A stretch of 64,000 bases of DNA, from NCBI GenBank assembly GCA_945861435.1, contig CAMAUX010000012.1, positions 1 through 64,000 on the forward strand, read 5' to 3'. The notes beneath the pieces are model-generated. The model was not told the origin of the DNA and made no database searches. It saw nothing but the letters and a program-made list of their open reading frames with translations. Below are positions 33,169 to 42,492 of this stretch, piece by piece. The DNA comes from Chthoniobacter flavus (GTDB lineage: Bacteria > Verrucomicrobiota > Verrucomicrobiia > Chthoniobacterales > Chthoniobacteraceae). Each line of letters opens with the position of its first letter. The stretch's first letter is position 1. A program made the translations under genes and the position numbers.

Positions 33169-35421
33169 TCATTCACCAAGCCGGTGGATCGAATTCACCA
33201 CTTCGCCACGCGCCTCTACACCCGCAGCACTCCGCAGCCGGTACTGGACGCTCATCTGCATCACAGGCGTGAGTTCCGGGATCTCCAGAAAAACCCTGCG
33301 CTCATCCGTGGACACCACCGCCGCCCGCACCTTAAGCGTGTCATGCTGGCTCTGGCCGATCCGTGCCTTGCTGAACTGCGGCTCGCCAGTCTTCCCCATC
33401 GCATCCGGCTTGAGCTCCGGCTCTCGCGTGGAAAATTCCGGCGAACCGTAGGCTGCCGACCACAGGTAATTCCACACCTCCACCTGGTAATTGTCCGGAT
33501 CCGCAGCCACCTGCGTGTCGAGATCGCTGCTGAAGGTGATCTCGATGCCGCCCTTTTTTGCAGAAAGCTCCAACGGCTGGCAAAGCGGCGCCCCCGTGTA
33601 GCGCACTCGCTGGATACAACCGTCCTTAAGCGCCGAAGTCTGCCACCCCCGCAATCCCGCCACATAGAGCTGCCCGTCCACCGGGCTGAACCTCGCCCTC
33701 ATGATCCCACTTTGGAACCGAAGCGGGAACTTCGTGACGCCCCCCTGTACCACACCACCCACCTCCTCCTTGAGTACTCCGAAGAGGCTGCAGGTCCCGT
33801 AGCTCATGTGCAGCATCTTGCCGCTCCATGGCCCCCAACCCTCCGCCGGCGCCCAAACCTGCCCGCCGCTCGAATTATCCACCCGCTTGGGCAGCCAGCA
33901 CAGAGGGCGATCGTAATCCACGGGCGCAGGCTCGCGATGCGCCAGATCCACCACTCCGTAAAAGCCGCCCTGCTTGATCCAGTTGAGCCGGCACACGGGC
34001 GTCCACGTTCCCTCGTTGTCCCCGCTCGAGAGCTCCCCGCCCGGGCCGCACCCAATCCCGTTGGGCGCGCGCAATCCGCTCGCCACTGTCTCCATGCGCG
34101 CCCCGTCTGCACTCACTCGCAGAAGGGCGCCGTGATGCGCCACCACCTGGTCGAACCCCCTGCCCCCGTTCTTCACAGGCCCCGCTTTCGCAAAGTAGAA
34201 ACTGCCATCCGGGCCCGTTTGCAGGTCGAACACAAACTCGTGGAAACTTTTGGTCACCATCACCTCGTGATTGAAGGCCTCATAGAAATCCGCCTCCCCA
34301 TCGCCGTTGCGGTCCACCAACCGCGTGATCCCGTCGCGCCCGCACACGTACACCTCCCCATTCACAATTCGCAGACCCAGTGGATGATAAAGCCCGCTCG
34401 CAAACCGCTTCCACTCGATGCGCGAAAGATCCCGGTCAATCCCCGAGCCGATCCACACGTCCCCGTGAAACGTGCAGAACGCGATGCGGCCGTCCTTGAA
34501 GAAGTCGATCCCGCCCACATACATCGGCGCATTCCACGGATTCTTTTCCGGGAGCTTCACGGTATCCACCACGTACGCGGCCGCCGTGTCCGATGCGCAC
34601 TCGCCGCTTACCACCACCGACTCCGGCCAGTGTGCGGGACCGCCCCCGAGCAGGCTGCCGATTGATGGCTGCTTTGCCACAGCGCCCTGCACGGGCGCGG
34701 GAGTCCCAGCGCGCCAAAGGGCCACCGTCACCTCGCGTTCCACCGCGCCTTCTGCACAGCGCAACTGCCACGACCCATCCGCTCTGTGCAAACCGATTTG
34801 CTCATGCGCACCCGCCAATATCTGCGCATCCATCCCACTCGCCAGATCCAGCATCACCGTTCCTTTCCGGGGGCCAAACCGGAATGTGCGCAGGAGCACC
34901 TCGCTGCCATCCACGCGCTCAAACCATGGGCATTCCAGCACCTCGACACCGTCCACCCGCCACTCAAGAACCACCCGCGCCCCGTGCACGTGAAATCCCC
35001 GGTGCCTCGCATACTCCGCGGGAAGCGGTCCGAACAGTTCCGGCCGCGGATCCCCCCAGCCACGCACGGCCGATGCCATGCCGGGACGCTCTGCGCCGGT
35101 GAATAGCACGCTTCCAAGAGAAGAGGGATACTCCCCCCGAGACATCAGGTTCATCGGACTCACAAACTTGCCCGTCCACGCACCCGCCATCCGACACAGG
35201 TCCAGATCATAGGCCACGGACGCCTCACCTTGCGGCCCGACTTTCAGCGCAAGCCCCCTCAAGGCGGTGGTCGCCGGGCTGCCATCCGCCTGCTTGCCAA
35301 CCCCCACGGTGGCGCACATCCATGCACCGGGCGCCTCCCCTGTCGCAGTGGCATCCTTGAACTGGCCCAACGCAACGGCCGCGCCCATGAGAAAGAAAAA
35401 CAAAACCCGTATCATTCCCAC
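33169..35421 (-). CDS. Exported beta-propeller protein of the DUF6797/PVC haem-binding-associated type
   Basis: A 750-residue protein with a signal peptide (MGMIRVLFFFLMGAAVALG). The N-terminal ~240 residues look like the DUF6797 domain found on large PVC exported proteins ('LALKVGPQGEASVAYDLDLCRMAGAWTG', 'HVHGARVVLEWRVDGVEVLE'). Residues ~270-600 form a propeller with 'HPLGLRIVNGEVYVCGRDGITRLVDRNGDGEADFYE' and 'GLRAPNGIGCGPGGE'. The C-terminal part is beta-rich. No CxxCH motif is present, so this copy lacks the cytochrome domain usual for related proteins. The substrate is unknown, presumably a carbohydrate. Confidence 0.75.
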   Translation of the reverse strand: MGMIRVLFFFLMGAAVALGQFKDATATGEAPGAWMCATVGVGKQADGSPATTALRGLALKVGPQGEASVAYDLDLCRMAGAWTGKFVSPMNLMSRGEYPSSLGSVLFTGAERPGMASAVRGWGDPRPELFGPLPAEYARHRGFHVHGARVVLEWRVDGVEVLECPWFERVDGSEVLLRTFRFGPRKGTVMLDLASGMDAQILAGAHEQIGLHRADGSWQLRCAEGAVEREVTVALWRAGTPAPVQGAVAKQPSIGSLLGGGPAHWPESVVVSGECASDTAAAYVVDTVKLPEKNPWNAPMYVGGIDFFKDGRIAFCTFHGDVWIGSGIDRDLSRIEWKRFASGLYHPLGLRIVNGEVYVCGRDGITRLVDRNGDGEADFYEAFNHEVMVTKSFHEFVFDLQTGPDGSFYFAKAGPVKNGGRGFDQVVAHHGALLRVSADGARMETVASGLRAPNGIGCGPGGELSSGDNEGTWTPVCRLNWIKQGGFYGVVDLAHREPAPVDYDRPLCWLPKRVDNSSGGQVWAPAEGWGPWSGKMLHMSYGTCSLFGVLKEEVGGVVQGGVTKFPLRFQSGIMRARFSPVDGQLYVAGLRGWQTSALKDGCIQRVRYTGAPLCQPLELSAKKGGIEITFSSDLDTQVAADPDNYQVEVWNYLWSAAYGSPEFSTREPELKPDAMGKTGEPQFSKARIGQSQHDTLKVRAAVVSTDERRVFLEIPELTPVMQMSVQYRLRSAAGVEARGEVVNSIHRLGE

Positions 35422-35598
35422 GGTCTAAGCCCCCGGCCACGACAGCAGCAAGGAGGGAAGTGCCGCACCGCTTTGCTCCCCGCACCAGAAGTGGAACGCC
35501 TCCCACGTGCCGCTGGAAATTTGTGCATATCATCCGCTAAGGTTCCGCCACTGTTTGGGACTCCCTTTCAAACAACTCACCCTCCAAGCGATCGCCTC

Positions 35599-36072
35599 AT
35601 GCAAACTCTCTTCCCATCGAAACAACAGTTACCCAAGCTCGCCGCAACACTTCTCCTCATGATGCATCCCCATCCCACCTTCTGCGCCCCGCCAGAAAAA
35701 GGCGTGCCAACGACTGCCACTCCCTCACCGGCCGCGGCCACGCGAGCGCGCAATGTCACCCCTGACGAGGCCCAGAAGCGCATCGACGACAAGGACCCAG
35801 CCCGCAGACCCCTCGTCCTCGACGTCCGCACCCCGGAGGAATTCGCCGACGGCCACATCAAGGGCGCCGTCAACATCGACTCCTTCGACCCCGCCTTTCA
35901 GGAAAAACTCGCAAAACTGGACCGCTCAAAACCCGTCCTCGTCCACTGCGCCGCCGGCGGACGCAGCGGCCGAGCACTTCCCGCCATCGAAGCCCTCCAC
36001 TTTTCAGAGGTTCTCCATCTTCAGGCCGGTTTCAACGGATGGCGCGACGCTGGAAAACCGGTGACCAAGTAA
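35599..36072 (+). CDS. Exported rhodanese-like sulfurtransferase
   Basis: A 157-residue protein. The ATG at 35599 begins a hydrophobic N-terminus (~10-30, LAATLLLMMHPHPTFCA) that may be a signal peptide or a lipoprotein-like leader. The single rhodanese domain (~55-155) has 'LVLDVRTPEEFADGHIKGAVNID' and the active-site loop 'VHCAAGGRSGRA' with Cys117. It transfers sulfane sulfur, or acts as a periplasmic thiol protein. The next gene begins 36 bases downstream, so a link to the FAD oxidoreductase is plausible. The long in-frame upstream extension is a shadow of the propeller gene. Confidence 0.85.
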   Translation: MQTLFPSKQQLPKLAATLLLMMHPHPTFCAPPEKGVPTTATPSPAAATRARNVTPDEAQKRIDDKDPARRPLVLDVRTPEEFADGHIKGAVNIDSFDPAFQEKLAKLDRSKPVLVHCAAGGRSGRALPAIEALHFSEVLHLQAGFNGWRDAGKPVTK

Positions 36073-36108
36073 CCCTCTCTCACTCCGTTAATCCCTCCAA
36101 TTGATCTC

Positions 36109-38391
36109 ATGAAATCCAGACTCCTCCTGCTCAGTGCAGCACTCGCAGCATCCCTCCACACCGCCACGGGCGCCGACTCTCTTCTGGTCGAAGGCGAAAG
36201 TTTCAAGGACCACGGTGGCTGGGTCCTCGACACCCAATTCATCTCCATCATGGGTTCCCCGTATCTCATGGCCCATGGGCTCGGTCGTCCGGTGTCCGAC
36301 GCCACCACCACCATCACCCTTCCCTCAGCCGGCAAGTACCACGTCTATGTTCGCACCATGGACTGGGTCGCCCATTGGAAAGCACCCGGCGCACCCGGCA
36401 AGTTTCAGCTCCTGATCAATGGCAAACCCCTTGAAGCGACCTTCGGCACCAAGGGCGAAAACTGGTCATGGCACGACGGAGGTTCGATCGAAGCCACCTC
36501 CCCATCCCTCACCCTCGCTCTCCACGACCTCACCGGTTTCAACGGCCGCTGCGATGCCGTGTATTTCGTCAAAGAAGGCGGCACCCCACCTCCCCAAGAC
36601 CCCAAGCTCACCGACTGGCGTCGCAAGGCACTCGGTCTCCCTGATCAACCCGAGAACGCCGGCGAATACGACCTCGTCGTCGTTGGCGGTGGCTACGCCG
36701 GAGTAGGCGCAGCCATCTCCGCAGCGCGCATGGGATGCAAGGTTGCACTCATTCAAGACCGACCCGTGCTCGGCGGCAACGGCTCCAGCGAGGTCCGCGT
36801 CTGGGCCAAGGGCGGCGTCCGTCGCGGCCTCTACCCGAACCTTGGCGAGATCGTTGAGGAGTTCGCAGATCAAGCCAAGTCATCTCCGGGAACCTTTGAG
36901 GAGTTCGGCGACATGAAGAAGGAAACGGTGGTGCGTGCGGAGAAGAACATCGCCCTCTTCTTCAACAACTACGTGCTCGAAACCGAGATGCACGATGCCA
37001 CCCACATCAAGTCGGTCATCTCCCTCGACACCCGCACCAGCCAGCGCCGCCGCTTCTCCGGCCGCTACTTCGTCGACTCCACAGGCCACGCCAGCGTCGG
37101 TGCGCTCGCCAAGGCGGACCTCACCATCCGTGAGGAAAAACATCTTGGCATGAGCAACATGTGGCGTTGGGAAAACAAAGAAATCCCGCAGGCCTTCCCC
37201 GAGACCCCATGGGCGCTCCCCCTCACCATGGAGGACTTCCCTTACCCGCGCCGCAATCACGCCGAGTGGTTCTGGGAGAGCGGCTTCGACGTCCATCCCA
37301 TCGAGGGCCTGGAGCGCACGCGCGACTGGAACCTGCGCGCCGCATTCGGCGCCTTCAACGCCATGAAAAACGGCAACGGCAAAGCCGAACACGCAAACGC
37401 CACCCTCCAGTGGCTCGCCTACATCGGCGGCACCCGCGAATCGCGCCAACTCATGGGAGACGTCGTCCTTAACCGCGAAGACATCTCCACCAAGAAAGCG
37501 TTCCCGGATGGCACAGTCCCCACCACATGGGACATCGACCTCCATTATCCCAAGGAGCAGTACGCCGCGAAATTCCCCGAAAACCCCTTCATCTCCAAGG
37601 CCGTCTTCGACAACGCCGTCGACCGCCAGCACGGATATCCCGTCCCCTACCGCTGCTTCTACTCGCGCAACATCTCCAATCTCTTCATGGCCGGGCGCAA
37701 CGTCAGCGTCACCCACGAGGCCCTCGGCACCGTGCGCGTGATGAAGACCGGCGGCATGATCGGTGAGGTCGTCGGAAAAGCCGCATCCCTCTGCATCAAG
37801 CACCAATGCACCCCGCGCGACATCTACGAGCGCTACCTCCCGGAACTCAAGGAACTCCTCGTTCTCAACGGCGCCGCACGCCGGGAAACCGTGGACAGCC
37901 CCATCCGCCTTCCGGAAGGTTTCACTCCGCCCGCCCCCATCATTGAGAAGGCCCATTCAGCACCCGGTGTCCCACTCAAGACATTGAAGGGCCTCGTCAA
38001 GGATGATGCCCAAGCCGTGTACAGCGGCAAATGGACGGGCGGCGCCGGCCTCGATGGCTACTTCGGCGACGGTTACCATTACCGCACCGCAAATGAGACG
38101 GGCACCGCACGCTACGATTTTGAGATCCCGGCACGCGCCCGCTACGAAGTGCGCATCAGCCATCAGCCTCACCAGAACCGGGCAACCAACGCCTCCGTCA
38201 CCGTCGAGAGCGCCTCGGGATCCAAGACCCTCACCATCAACCAGCGGGTCCCTGCGACGCTGCCCCAAGGCTTCGTCTCGCTTGGAGAATTCGAGTTCGC
38301 TCCCGGCAAGCCTGCCGCCGTCGTCATCGGCAGCGCTCCCGCCGATGGCAACGTCCACGCCGATGTGGTCCAACTGATCCCGATCCCCTGA
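36109..38391 (+). CDS. Exported FAD-dependent oxidoreductase with N- and C-terminal beta domains
   Basis: A 760-residue protein with a signal peptide (MKSRLLLLSAALAASLHTATGA). Residues ~22-155 form a carbohydrate-binding-like beta sandwich ('LLVEGESFKDHGGWVLD'). The FAD module starts at ~187 with 'YDLVVVGGGYAGVGAAISAARMG' (GGGYAG 193-198), continues through 'LGGNGSSEVR', and shows 'NLFMAGRNVSVTHEALGTVRVMKTGG' near the C-terminal end of the cofactor domain. A last beta domain (~640-760) resembles the golvesin/xanthan-lyase-like module. Enzymes of this type are common in polysaccharide-degrading PVC and Bacteroidetes strains, but the reaction is unknown. The FMN/Fe-S membrane protein follows 19 bases later. 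Confidence 0.8.
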   Translation: MKSRLLLLSAALAASLHTATGADSLLVEGESFKDHGGWVLDTQFISIMGSPYLMAHGLGRPVSDATTTITLPSAGKYHVYVRTMDWVAHWKAPGAPGKFQLLINGKPLEATFGTKGENWSWHDGGSIEATSPSLTLALHDLTGFNGRCDAVYFVKEGGTPPPQDPKLTDWRRKALGLPDQPENAGEYDLVVVGGGYAGVGAAISAARMGCKVALIQDRPVLGGNGSSEVRVWAKGGVRRGLYPNLGEIVEEFADQAKSSPGTFEEFGDMKKETVVRAEKNIALFFNNYVLETEMHDATHIKSVISLDTRTSQRRRFSGRYFVDSTGHASVGALAKADLTIREEKHLGMSNMWRWENKEIPQAFPETPWALPLTMEDFPYPRRNHAEWFWESGFDVHPIEGLERTRDWNLRAAFGAFNAMKNGNGKAEHANATLQWLAYIGGTRESRQLMGDVVLNREDISTKKAFPDGTVPTTWDIDLHYPKEQYAAKFPENPFISKAVFDNAVDRQHGYPVPYRCFYSRNISNLFMAGRNVSVTHEALGTVRVMKTGGMIGEVVGKAASLCIKHQCTPRDIYERYLPELKELLVLNGAARRETVDSPIRLPEGFTPPAPIIEKAHSAPGVPLKTLKGLVKDDAQAVYSGKWTGGAGLDGYFGDGYHYRTANETGTARYDFEIPARARYEVRISHQPHQNRATNASVTVESASGSKTLTINQRVPATLPQGFVSLGEFEFAPGKPAAVVIGSAPADGNVHADVVQLIPIP

Positions 38392-38410
38392 GCCGACCCG
38401 CCATCATCCC

Positions 38411-39673
38411 GTGAAGCGCGCGGCCCTGCAGCTCTACCGGCTCGCGGTCCTCGTTGCCATCGCATGGACAATCCACCAGCACCATCTCCGGCTGCGGATT
38501 CAGGGAAACGACCCCGTCAGCCTTGACGAAGTCCGCCGGATTTTCCCGGCCGCGGCAGAATTGGTGCCGGACCCCGGTGAACGCGCTGGGCTTTTTGTGC
38601 GCGATGAAAAGGGCAGCCCTCTCGGCTACGTACTGCGCACATCACCCGTCGGCGACCGCGTGATTGGCTACCGCGGGTGGACCGATTCCCTCGTTGCATT
38701 CGACCCGGCAATGAAGGTGGTCGGTGTGCGCATCCATCTCAGCCAAGACACGCGCGAGCATGTCGAGGACGTGCAGACCGACCGCTCTTTTCTCAAGACT
38801 TGGAACGGCAAGACCTGGGAACAAGTCGCCGGAGTCACTCCTGAACAAGCCGGCATCGAAGGCGTCAGCGGCGCCTCCATGACCAGCATGGCAATTGCCG
38901 AAGCCATCATGCTCCGGCTGCGCTCCACCACCGACGCGGCAGCCCAACCCCGCAACACCCTGCGCTGGCGCTCCGAAGACATCGGCCTCGGCCTTCTCAC
39001 CTGTCTGGGCACCGTCCTCGCATTCACCGGTTCCCACGGCCGCCCGTGGATCCGGCGCGGATTCCAAATCCTCGTCATCTCCTACATCGGCTTCTGGTGC
39101 GCCGCGCCTCTGGCCCAAAGCCTTTTCGTGGGATGGACCCAAAGCAGTGCCCCATGGCAGACCGCGCCCGGTCTCGTTCTCATGGCGGCCGCTGCCCTCG
39201 CTCTCCCGTGGGCCACCGGCAAGCCCGTCTACTGCCAGCAACTCTGTCCCCATGGAGCCGCGCAAGAGCTGCTCTCACGGCTCCGTCCCAAACGCTGGAA
39301 ACTCGCGCTTCCCAAGGATGTCGATGCCGGACTGCGCTGGCTGCCCGGCCTTCTTCTCGGACTCGTGCTCATCGTCAGCTTTCTCGTTCTGCCCCTCGAC
39401 CTCGCAAGCGTCGAGCCCTTCGACGCCTATTCTCTACGGGCCGCCGGCACCGCCACGCTCGCCATCGCCGCAATCGGCCTCATCGCCTCCTGCTTCCTCC
39501 CCATGGCCTACTGCCACTACGGCTGCCCCACGGGATTCCTCCTCACCCTCGTGCGCAGTCGCGGTGCCGCGGATCGGTTCAACAGGCGCGATGCCGCCGC
39601 ACTCACCCTGCTCCTGCTCGCCCAACTCCTCAGCGCCAATTACCACGCGATCCACGCATGGGCGCTGTCCTGA
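38411..39673 (+). CDS. NosR/RnfG-like FMN-binding and 4Fe-4S membrane protein
   Basis: A 420-residue protein with a GTG start. After an N-terminal membrane helix, residues ~60-165 form the periplasmic FMN-binding domain. The motif 'GVSGASMTSMAIA' places Thr158 as the residue that covalently carries FMN in NosR/RnfG homologues. Five or so membrane helices follow, with the ferredoxin-like cysteine motifs 'YCQQLCPHGAAQEL' and 'YCHYGCPTGFL' on the cytoplasmic side. This is an electron-transfer device across the inner membrane. It lies directly after the FAD oxidoreductase, suggesting that it feeds or drains electrons from that protein. No nitrous-oxide reductase or Rnf genes are nearby, so neither canonical role fits. 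Confidence 0.82.
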   Translation: MKRAALQLYRLAVLVAIAWTIHQHHLRLRIQGNDPVSLDEVRRIFPAAAELVPDPGERAGLFVRDEKGSPLGYVLRTSPVGDRVIGYRGWTDSLVAFDPAMKVVGVRIHLSQDTREHVEDVQTDRSFLKTWNGKTWEQVAGVTPEQAGIEGVSGASMTSMAIAEAIMLRLRSTTDAAAQPRNTLRWRSEDIGLGLLTCLGTVLAFTGSHGRPWIRRGFQILVISYIGFWCAAPLAQSLFVGWTQSSAPWQTAPGLVLMAAAALALPWATGKPVYCQQLCPHGAAQELLSRLRPKRWKLALPKDVDAGLRWLPGLLLGLVLIVSFLVLPLDLASVEPFDAYSLRAAGTATLAIAAIGLIASCFLPMAYCHYGCPTGFLLTLVRSRGAADRFNRRDAAALTLLLLAQLLSANYHAIHAWALS

Positions 39674-39740
39674 CGCCGCACGCTTTGGAATCGGCTTGCA
39701 CCTGCCCGTCCATCCCGATTCAGCCCCCCGTCCGCCCTCC

Positions 39741-40961
39741 CTACTTGAGCGTGGCTTGAGCGGCTGAGATGTACTGGATAATCTTCCCGCGCTGCACATC
39801 GTCGAGATGCGCCCGGCGTGCCATCCCGCCGACCACGCCCTCCCACTTCGTCATCGTACGCGAATCGAGCAACTCCAGATCGTGGCACTCCGTGCAGCGC
39901 GTTGTGTAAAGCTTTCGTCCCTCCTCAAGCACGTCCTTGCCTGCCCCGCCCCCGATCATCGCAGCCGTCACCTGCGGTGATGTTCGCTCCTCGAATGCCG
40001 ATTCCATCTCCTTCTTCAGCGCCTTGAGCCGCGGATCGTCCACACAACGCTTGAGTCCGCGCTCAAGCGCCGTCAGCGCATGCACCGTCCCGCCCGCAAA
40101 TTTGCGCATCCGCTCAGCCGCTTTAAGGTCATCCTCCGCGTCCGCGATTTCCTTCTCCACACGCGCCTGCAACGCCTTGAGCTCGGGCCGGGCAGGCTCC
40201 GCCTTCAACCCCTCGTCCAGCTGCCGTTTGGCCTCCACCATCTTGTGCAGCGCCACTGCCTGACGGCACCGGTTCACCGCACGCGTCGACGCCGTAACCC
40301 GCTTCACGATCTCCCCACGATCCAGCTTCGAAGGCGCAATCGCCCCGCCGCCCGCCACCTGCTTGCCGAGACGATCCACCCCCTCTTCAAGTGCCAGCGC
40401 AAGGCTCGGATACCCCATCTTGTCGAGTTGCACCGCCGTATCTCGCAGCGTCGGCACCATCGAGACCAACGACTGCGGCTTCCCCGCACTCGCCTGCGAA
40501 GCCGCCGCCAGAGCCCCGTTGATACGCGCTTGAAGGCTCGCCCCCAGATTTTTGAAAACCGGATCCTGCGCAGCTGCCGCCAATCCCCTGCGCGCCTCGT
40601 CCGCGCGCTGATCCCGGAACGCCTCCATCCCCCGCAACAACTCCCCCCATCCGTCGCGTGGGGCGACCTCCAGAGCCTCCGCAGGCAGGGTCACAGCCAC
40701 CATGCTGTCGTCCTCCTTGAAATACGCCACATACACCTGCTGCTGAGCCGCGTCGTTCTTCAGCACGCTGAATTCCTGCCCCTTCGGCGCAGGCATGAAA
40801 TTCTGCCCCTTGAAAAGCAACGTCTCGCTCCTGTTCAGGCGCACCCAGTCCCCGGCGTTGAAGGAAGGCGCCGCCCCGTGCGCAATATGAGCGGCAAAAG
40901 CCAGAAGGCTGAACATCAGCGAGCGACGTACGCAGGCAGAAAAGTAAGGACGAAATTTCAT
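39741..40961 (-). CDS. Exported c-type cytochrome with long helical N-terminal region
   Basis: A 406-residue protein from the ATG at 40961 with a signal peptide (MKFRPYFSACVRRSLMFSLLAFAAHIAHGA). An SH3-like beta region (~30-100, 'DWVRLNRSETLLF...EFSVLKNDAAQQQVYVAYF') is followed by a long Lys/Glu/Ala-rich helical part (~110-340). A single C-terminal haem site CTECH begins at residue 356, followed by 'W..VVGGMARRAHL', which may supply the distal Met. It converges with the FMN/Fe-S protein gene (67-base gap), so the two are unlinked in transcription but may be linked in electron flow. The longer upstream extension of the frame is a shadow. Confidence 0.82.
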   Translation of the reverse strand: MKFRPYFSACVRRSLMFSLLAFAAHIAHGAAPSFNAGDWVRLNRSETLLFKGQNFMPAPKGQEFSVLKNDAAQQQVYVAYFKEDDSMVAVTLPAEALEVAPRDGWGELLRGMEAFRDQRADEARRGLAAAAQDPVFKNLGASLQARINGALAAASQASAGKPQSLVSMVPTLRDTAVQLDKMGYPSLALALEEGVDRLGKQVAGGGAIAPSKLDRGEIVKRVTASTRAVNRCRQAVALHKMVEAKRQLDEGLKAEPARPELKALQARVEKEIADAEDDLKAAERMRKFAGGTVHALTALERGLKRCVDDPRLKALKKEMESAFEERTSPQVTAAMIGGGAGKDVLEEGRKLYTTRCTECHDLELLDSRTMTKWEGVVGGMARRAHLDDVQRGKIIQYISAAQATLK

Positions 40962-41088
40962 GGGGAGTAAGGGGCGGCCGAAACTGCGGTAAACCTCTAA
41001 AATGAGAAATGCCATCCCCGCGGGCAAGAACGGAGCCCGGCCCCGGAGAAATCCGTCTTCGACCCAATCAGCGAACCTAACGCGTCGT

Positions 41089-41137
41089 TTGTGACATTTT
41101 CCCTTCAATTGTGACGCCGCAGCCATCTGGTTGTAAC
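41089..41137. promoter_or_regulatory. TTGTGAC-type repeats between the cytochrome and porin genes
   Basis: TTGTGAC occurs at 41089-41095 and 41109-41115, with TTGTAAC at 41131-41137. Spacings are 20 and 22 bases, about two helical turns. The heptamers resemble those in the 61 kb divergent region, which keep an exact 11-bp register. Here only the last pair fits that register (22 bases), so I rate the site lower. It lies ~90-135 bases upstream of the OprO/P-like porin start. Confidence 0.4.
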
Positions 41138-41224
41138 AATCGGCATCCAGCCTCGGCTCCGCCTCGCAGCGATTATCCCCGAATTGGGAGTCCGCCCGGC
41201 AGAACCACACCCAACCAAAAAACC

Positions 41225-42388
41225 ATGCCCAAACTGATTCGTCTCCCCTTTGCCCTCGGCGCGGCCGCCGTTCTGCTCGCCTCCGCGGGCACAGCCAGCG
41301 CCGGTCCCGACGCCACACTCTCCACTGCCGCGCCCGCAAAGGAGGCCAGCATTTTTGATGAAATCTGGAGCTGGCCCTCGATCTACAAAAACAACGAGGC
41401 GGAGATTCTCAATGAGATCCGGTTCGTCGGCCGCTTCCAAGTCGACCAGTACAACGTCGACTCCGACCTCGGGCATGATCAGGACTGGATCGTTCGCCGC
41501 CTCCGCCTCGGTCTCAAGGTCGACCTCTTCCAGCGCCATCTCCAGTTGCATGTGGAGACCGACATCGACCCGCAGAACGACAACCCCGCCTACCGCAGGC
41601 TCACCGACGCCTACCTCGCATGGAAGTTCAGCGAGGCCCTCAAGCTCACCGTCGGCAAGCAGGGAGCCAAGTTCACCCTCGATGGTGCCACCTCGTCCAC
41701 CGAACTCATCACCATCGACCGCAGCAACCTCGCCAACAACTTCTGGTTCACCGAGGAGTACGTCCCGGGTGTCAGCCTCAGCGGCAAGTACGACCACTGG
41801 CTCTACAACGCCGGCTTCTTCAGCGGCGGTACAAAGACCCCCGAATTCGGCAACTTCGACGCCGGCAACTTCGGCCTCGCAAGCCTTGGCTACGACTTCG
41901 GCAGCGTTCTCGGCGTCAAGAAAGCCGTCCTCCGCGGAGACTACGTCTACAATCAGCGCAACAAGGAGAGCACCTTCACACGCTCCTTCGAGAACCTCGG
42001 CTCCCTTGTCTTCATGCTCGATAACAAGAACTGGGGACTCTCCACCGACTTCACCCGCGGCCAAGGTTTCGGCAGCCAGGGCGACGCCTTCGGCCTCCAA
42101 GTGATGCCTTGGTACAACATCACCGAGAAGCTCCAAGCCGTCTTCCGTTACACCTACCTCAGCGGCGACGAACCCAACAGCATCCGGTTCGCCCGCTACG
42201 AAAACACCCTCACCGGTGGCAAGGGCGATGAGTTCAACGAGATCTACGGCGGCCTCAACTACTACTTCTACGGACACCGCCTCAAGCTGCAGACCGGCCT
42301 GAGCTACGCCACCATGCACGACCGCGCCAACGACGGCGGTCAGTACGAAGGCTGGTCTTGGACCACCGGCGTGCGCATCAGCTGGTAA
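41225..42388 (+). CDS. Phosphate-selective porin O/P-like outer membrane protein
   Basis: A 387-residue exported beta-barrel with a signal peptide (MPKLIRLPFALGAAAVLLASAGTASA). The family is the OprO/OprP porins, which import phosphate or pyrophosphate across the outer membrane. Supporting stretches are 'LNEIRFVGRFQVDQYNVDSD', 'DWIVRRLRLGLKVDLF', 'YRRLTDAYLAWKFSEALKLTVGKQGAKFT', and a closing aromatic strand 'GWSWTTGVRISW'. In other bacteria such porins are induced by phosphate limitation. Family-level annotation often does not prove phosphate selectivity. The gene converges with the giant exoprotein gene and has a terminator in between. Confidence 0.85.
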   Translation: MPKLIRLPFALGAAAVLLASAGTASAGPDATLSTAAPAKEASIFDEIWSWPSIYKNNEAEILNEIRFVGRFQVDQYNVDSDLGHDQDWIVRRLRLGLKVDLFQRHLQLHVETDIDPQNDNPAYRRLTDAYLAWKFSEALKLTVGKQGAKFTLDGATSSTELITIDRSNLANNFWFTEEYVPGVSLSGKYDHWLYNAGFFSGGTKTPEFGNFDAGNFGLASLGYDFGSVLGVKKAVLRGDYVYNQRNKESTFTRSFENLGSLVFMLDNKNWGLSTDFTRGQGFGSQGDAFGLQVMPWYNITEKLQAVFRYTYLSGDEPNSIRFARYENTLTGGKGDEFNEIYGGLNYYFYGHRLKLQTGLSYATMHDRANDGGQYEGWSWTTGVRISW

Positions 42389-42415
42389 GCCTCCCCCTCA
42401 CTGTTTCGGAAAGGT

Positions 42416-42461
42416 TGCCTCCGGGGTCTGCTGCTCACGCGGCAGGCCCCGGTTGGCTTTT
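42416..42461 (+). terminator. Intrinsic terminator after the OprO/P-like porin
   Basis: GCC-TCCGGGGTCTGC (42417-42431) pairs, with small mismatches, with GCAGGCCCCGGTTGGC (42442-42457), followed by TTTT. The hairpin lies between the convergent porin and exoprotein genes. Confidence 0.75.
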
Positions 42462-42492
42462 AGACTCCCCTTCAACGAGAAACTTCAACCCC

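Noticed and set aside
36880-37956. Minus-strand open frame of ~358 codons opposite the FAD oxidoreductase
   Set aside because: Antisense shadow; the plus strand has the FAD motif and signal peptide.
38411-39673. Assignment as NosR or as an Rnf complex subunit
   Set aside because: No nosZ, nosDFY or other rnf genes are in the window; the shared motifs only support the general FMN/Fe-S family.
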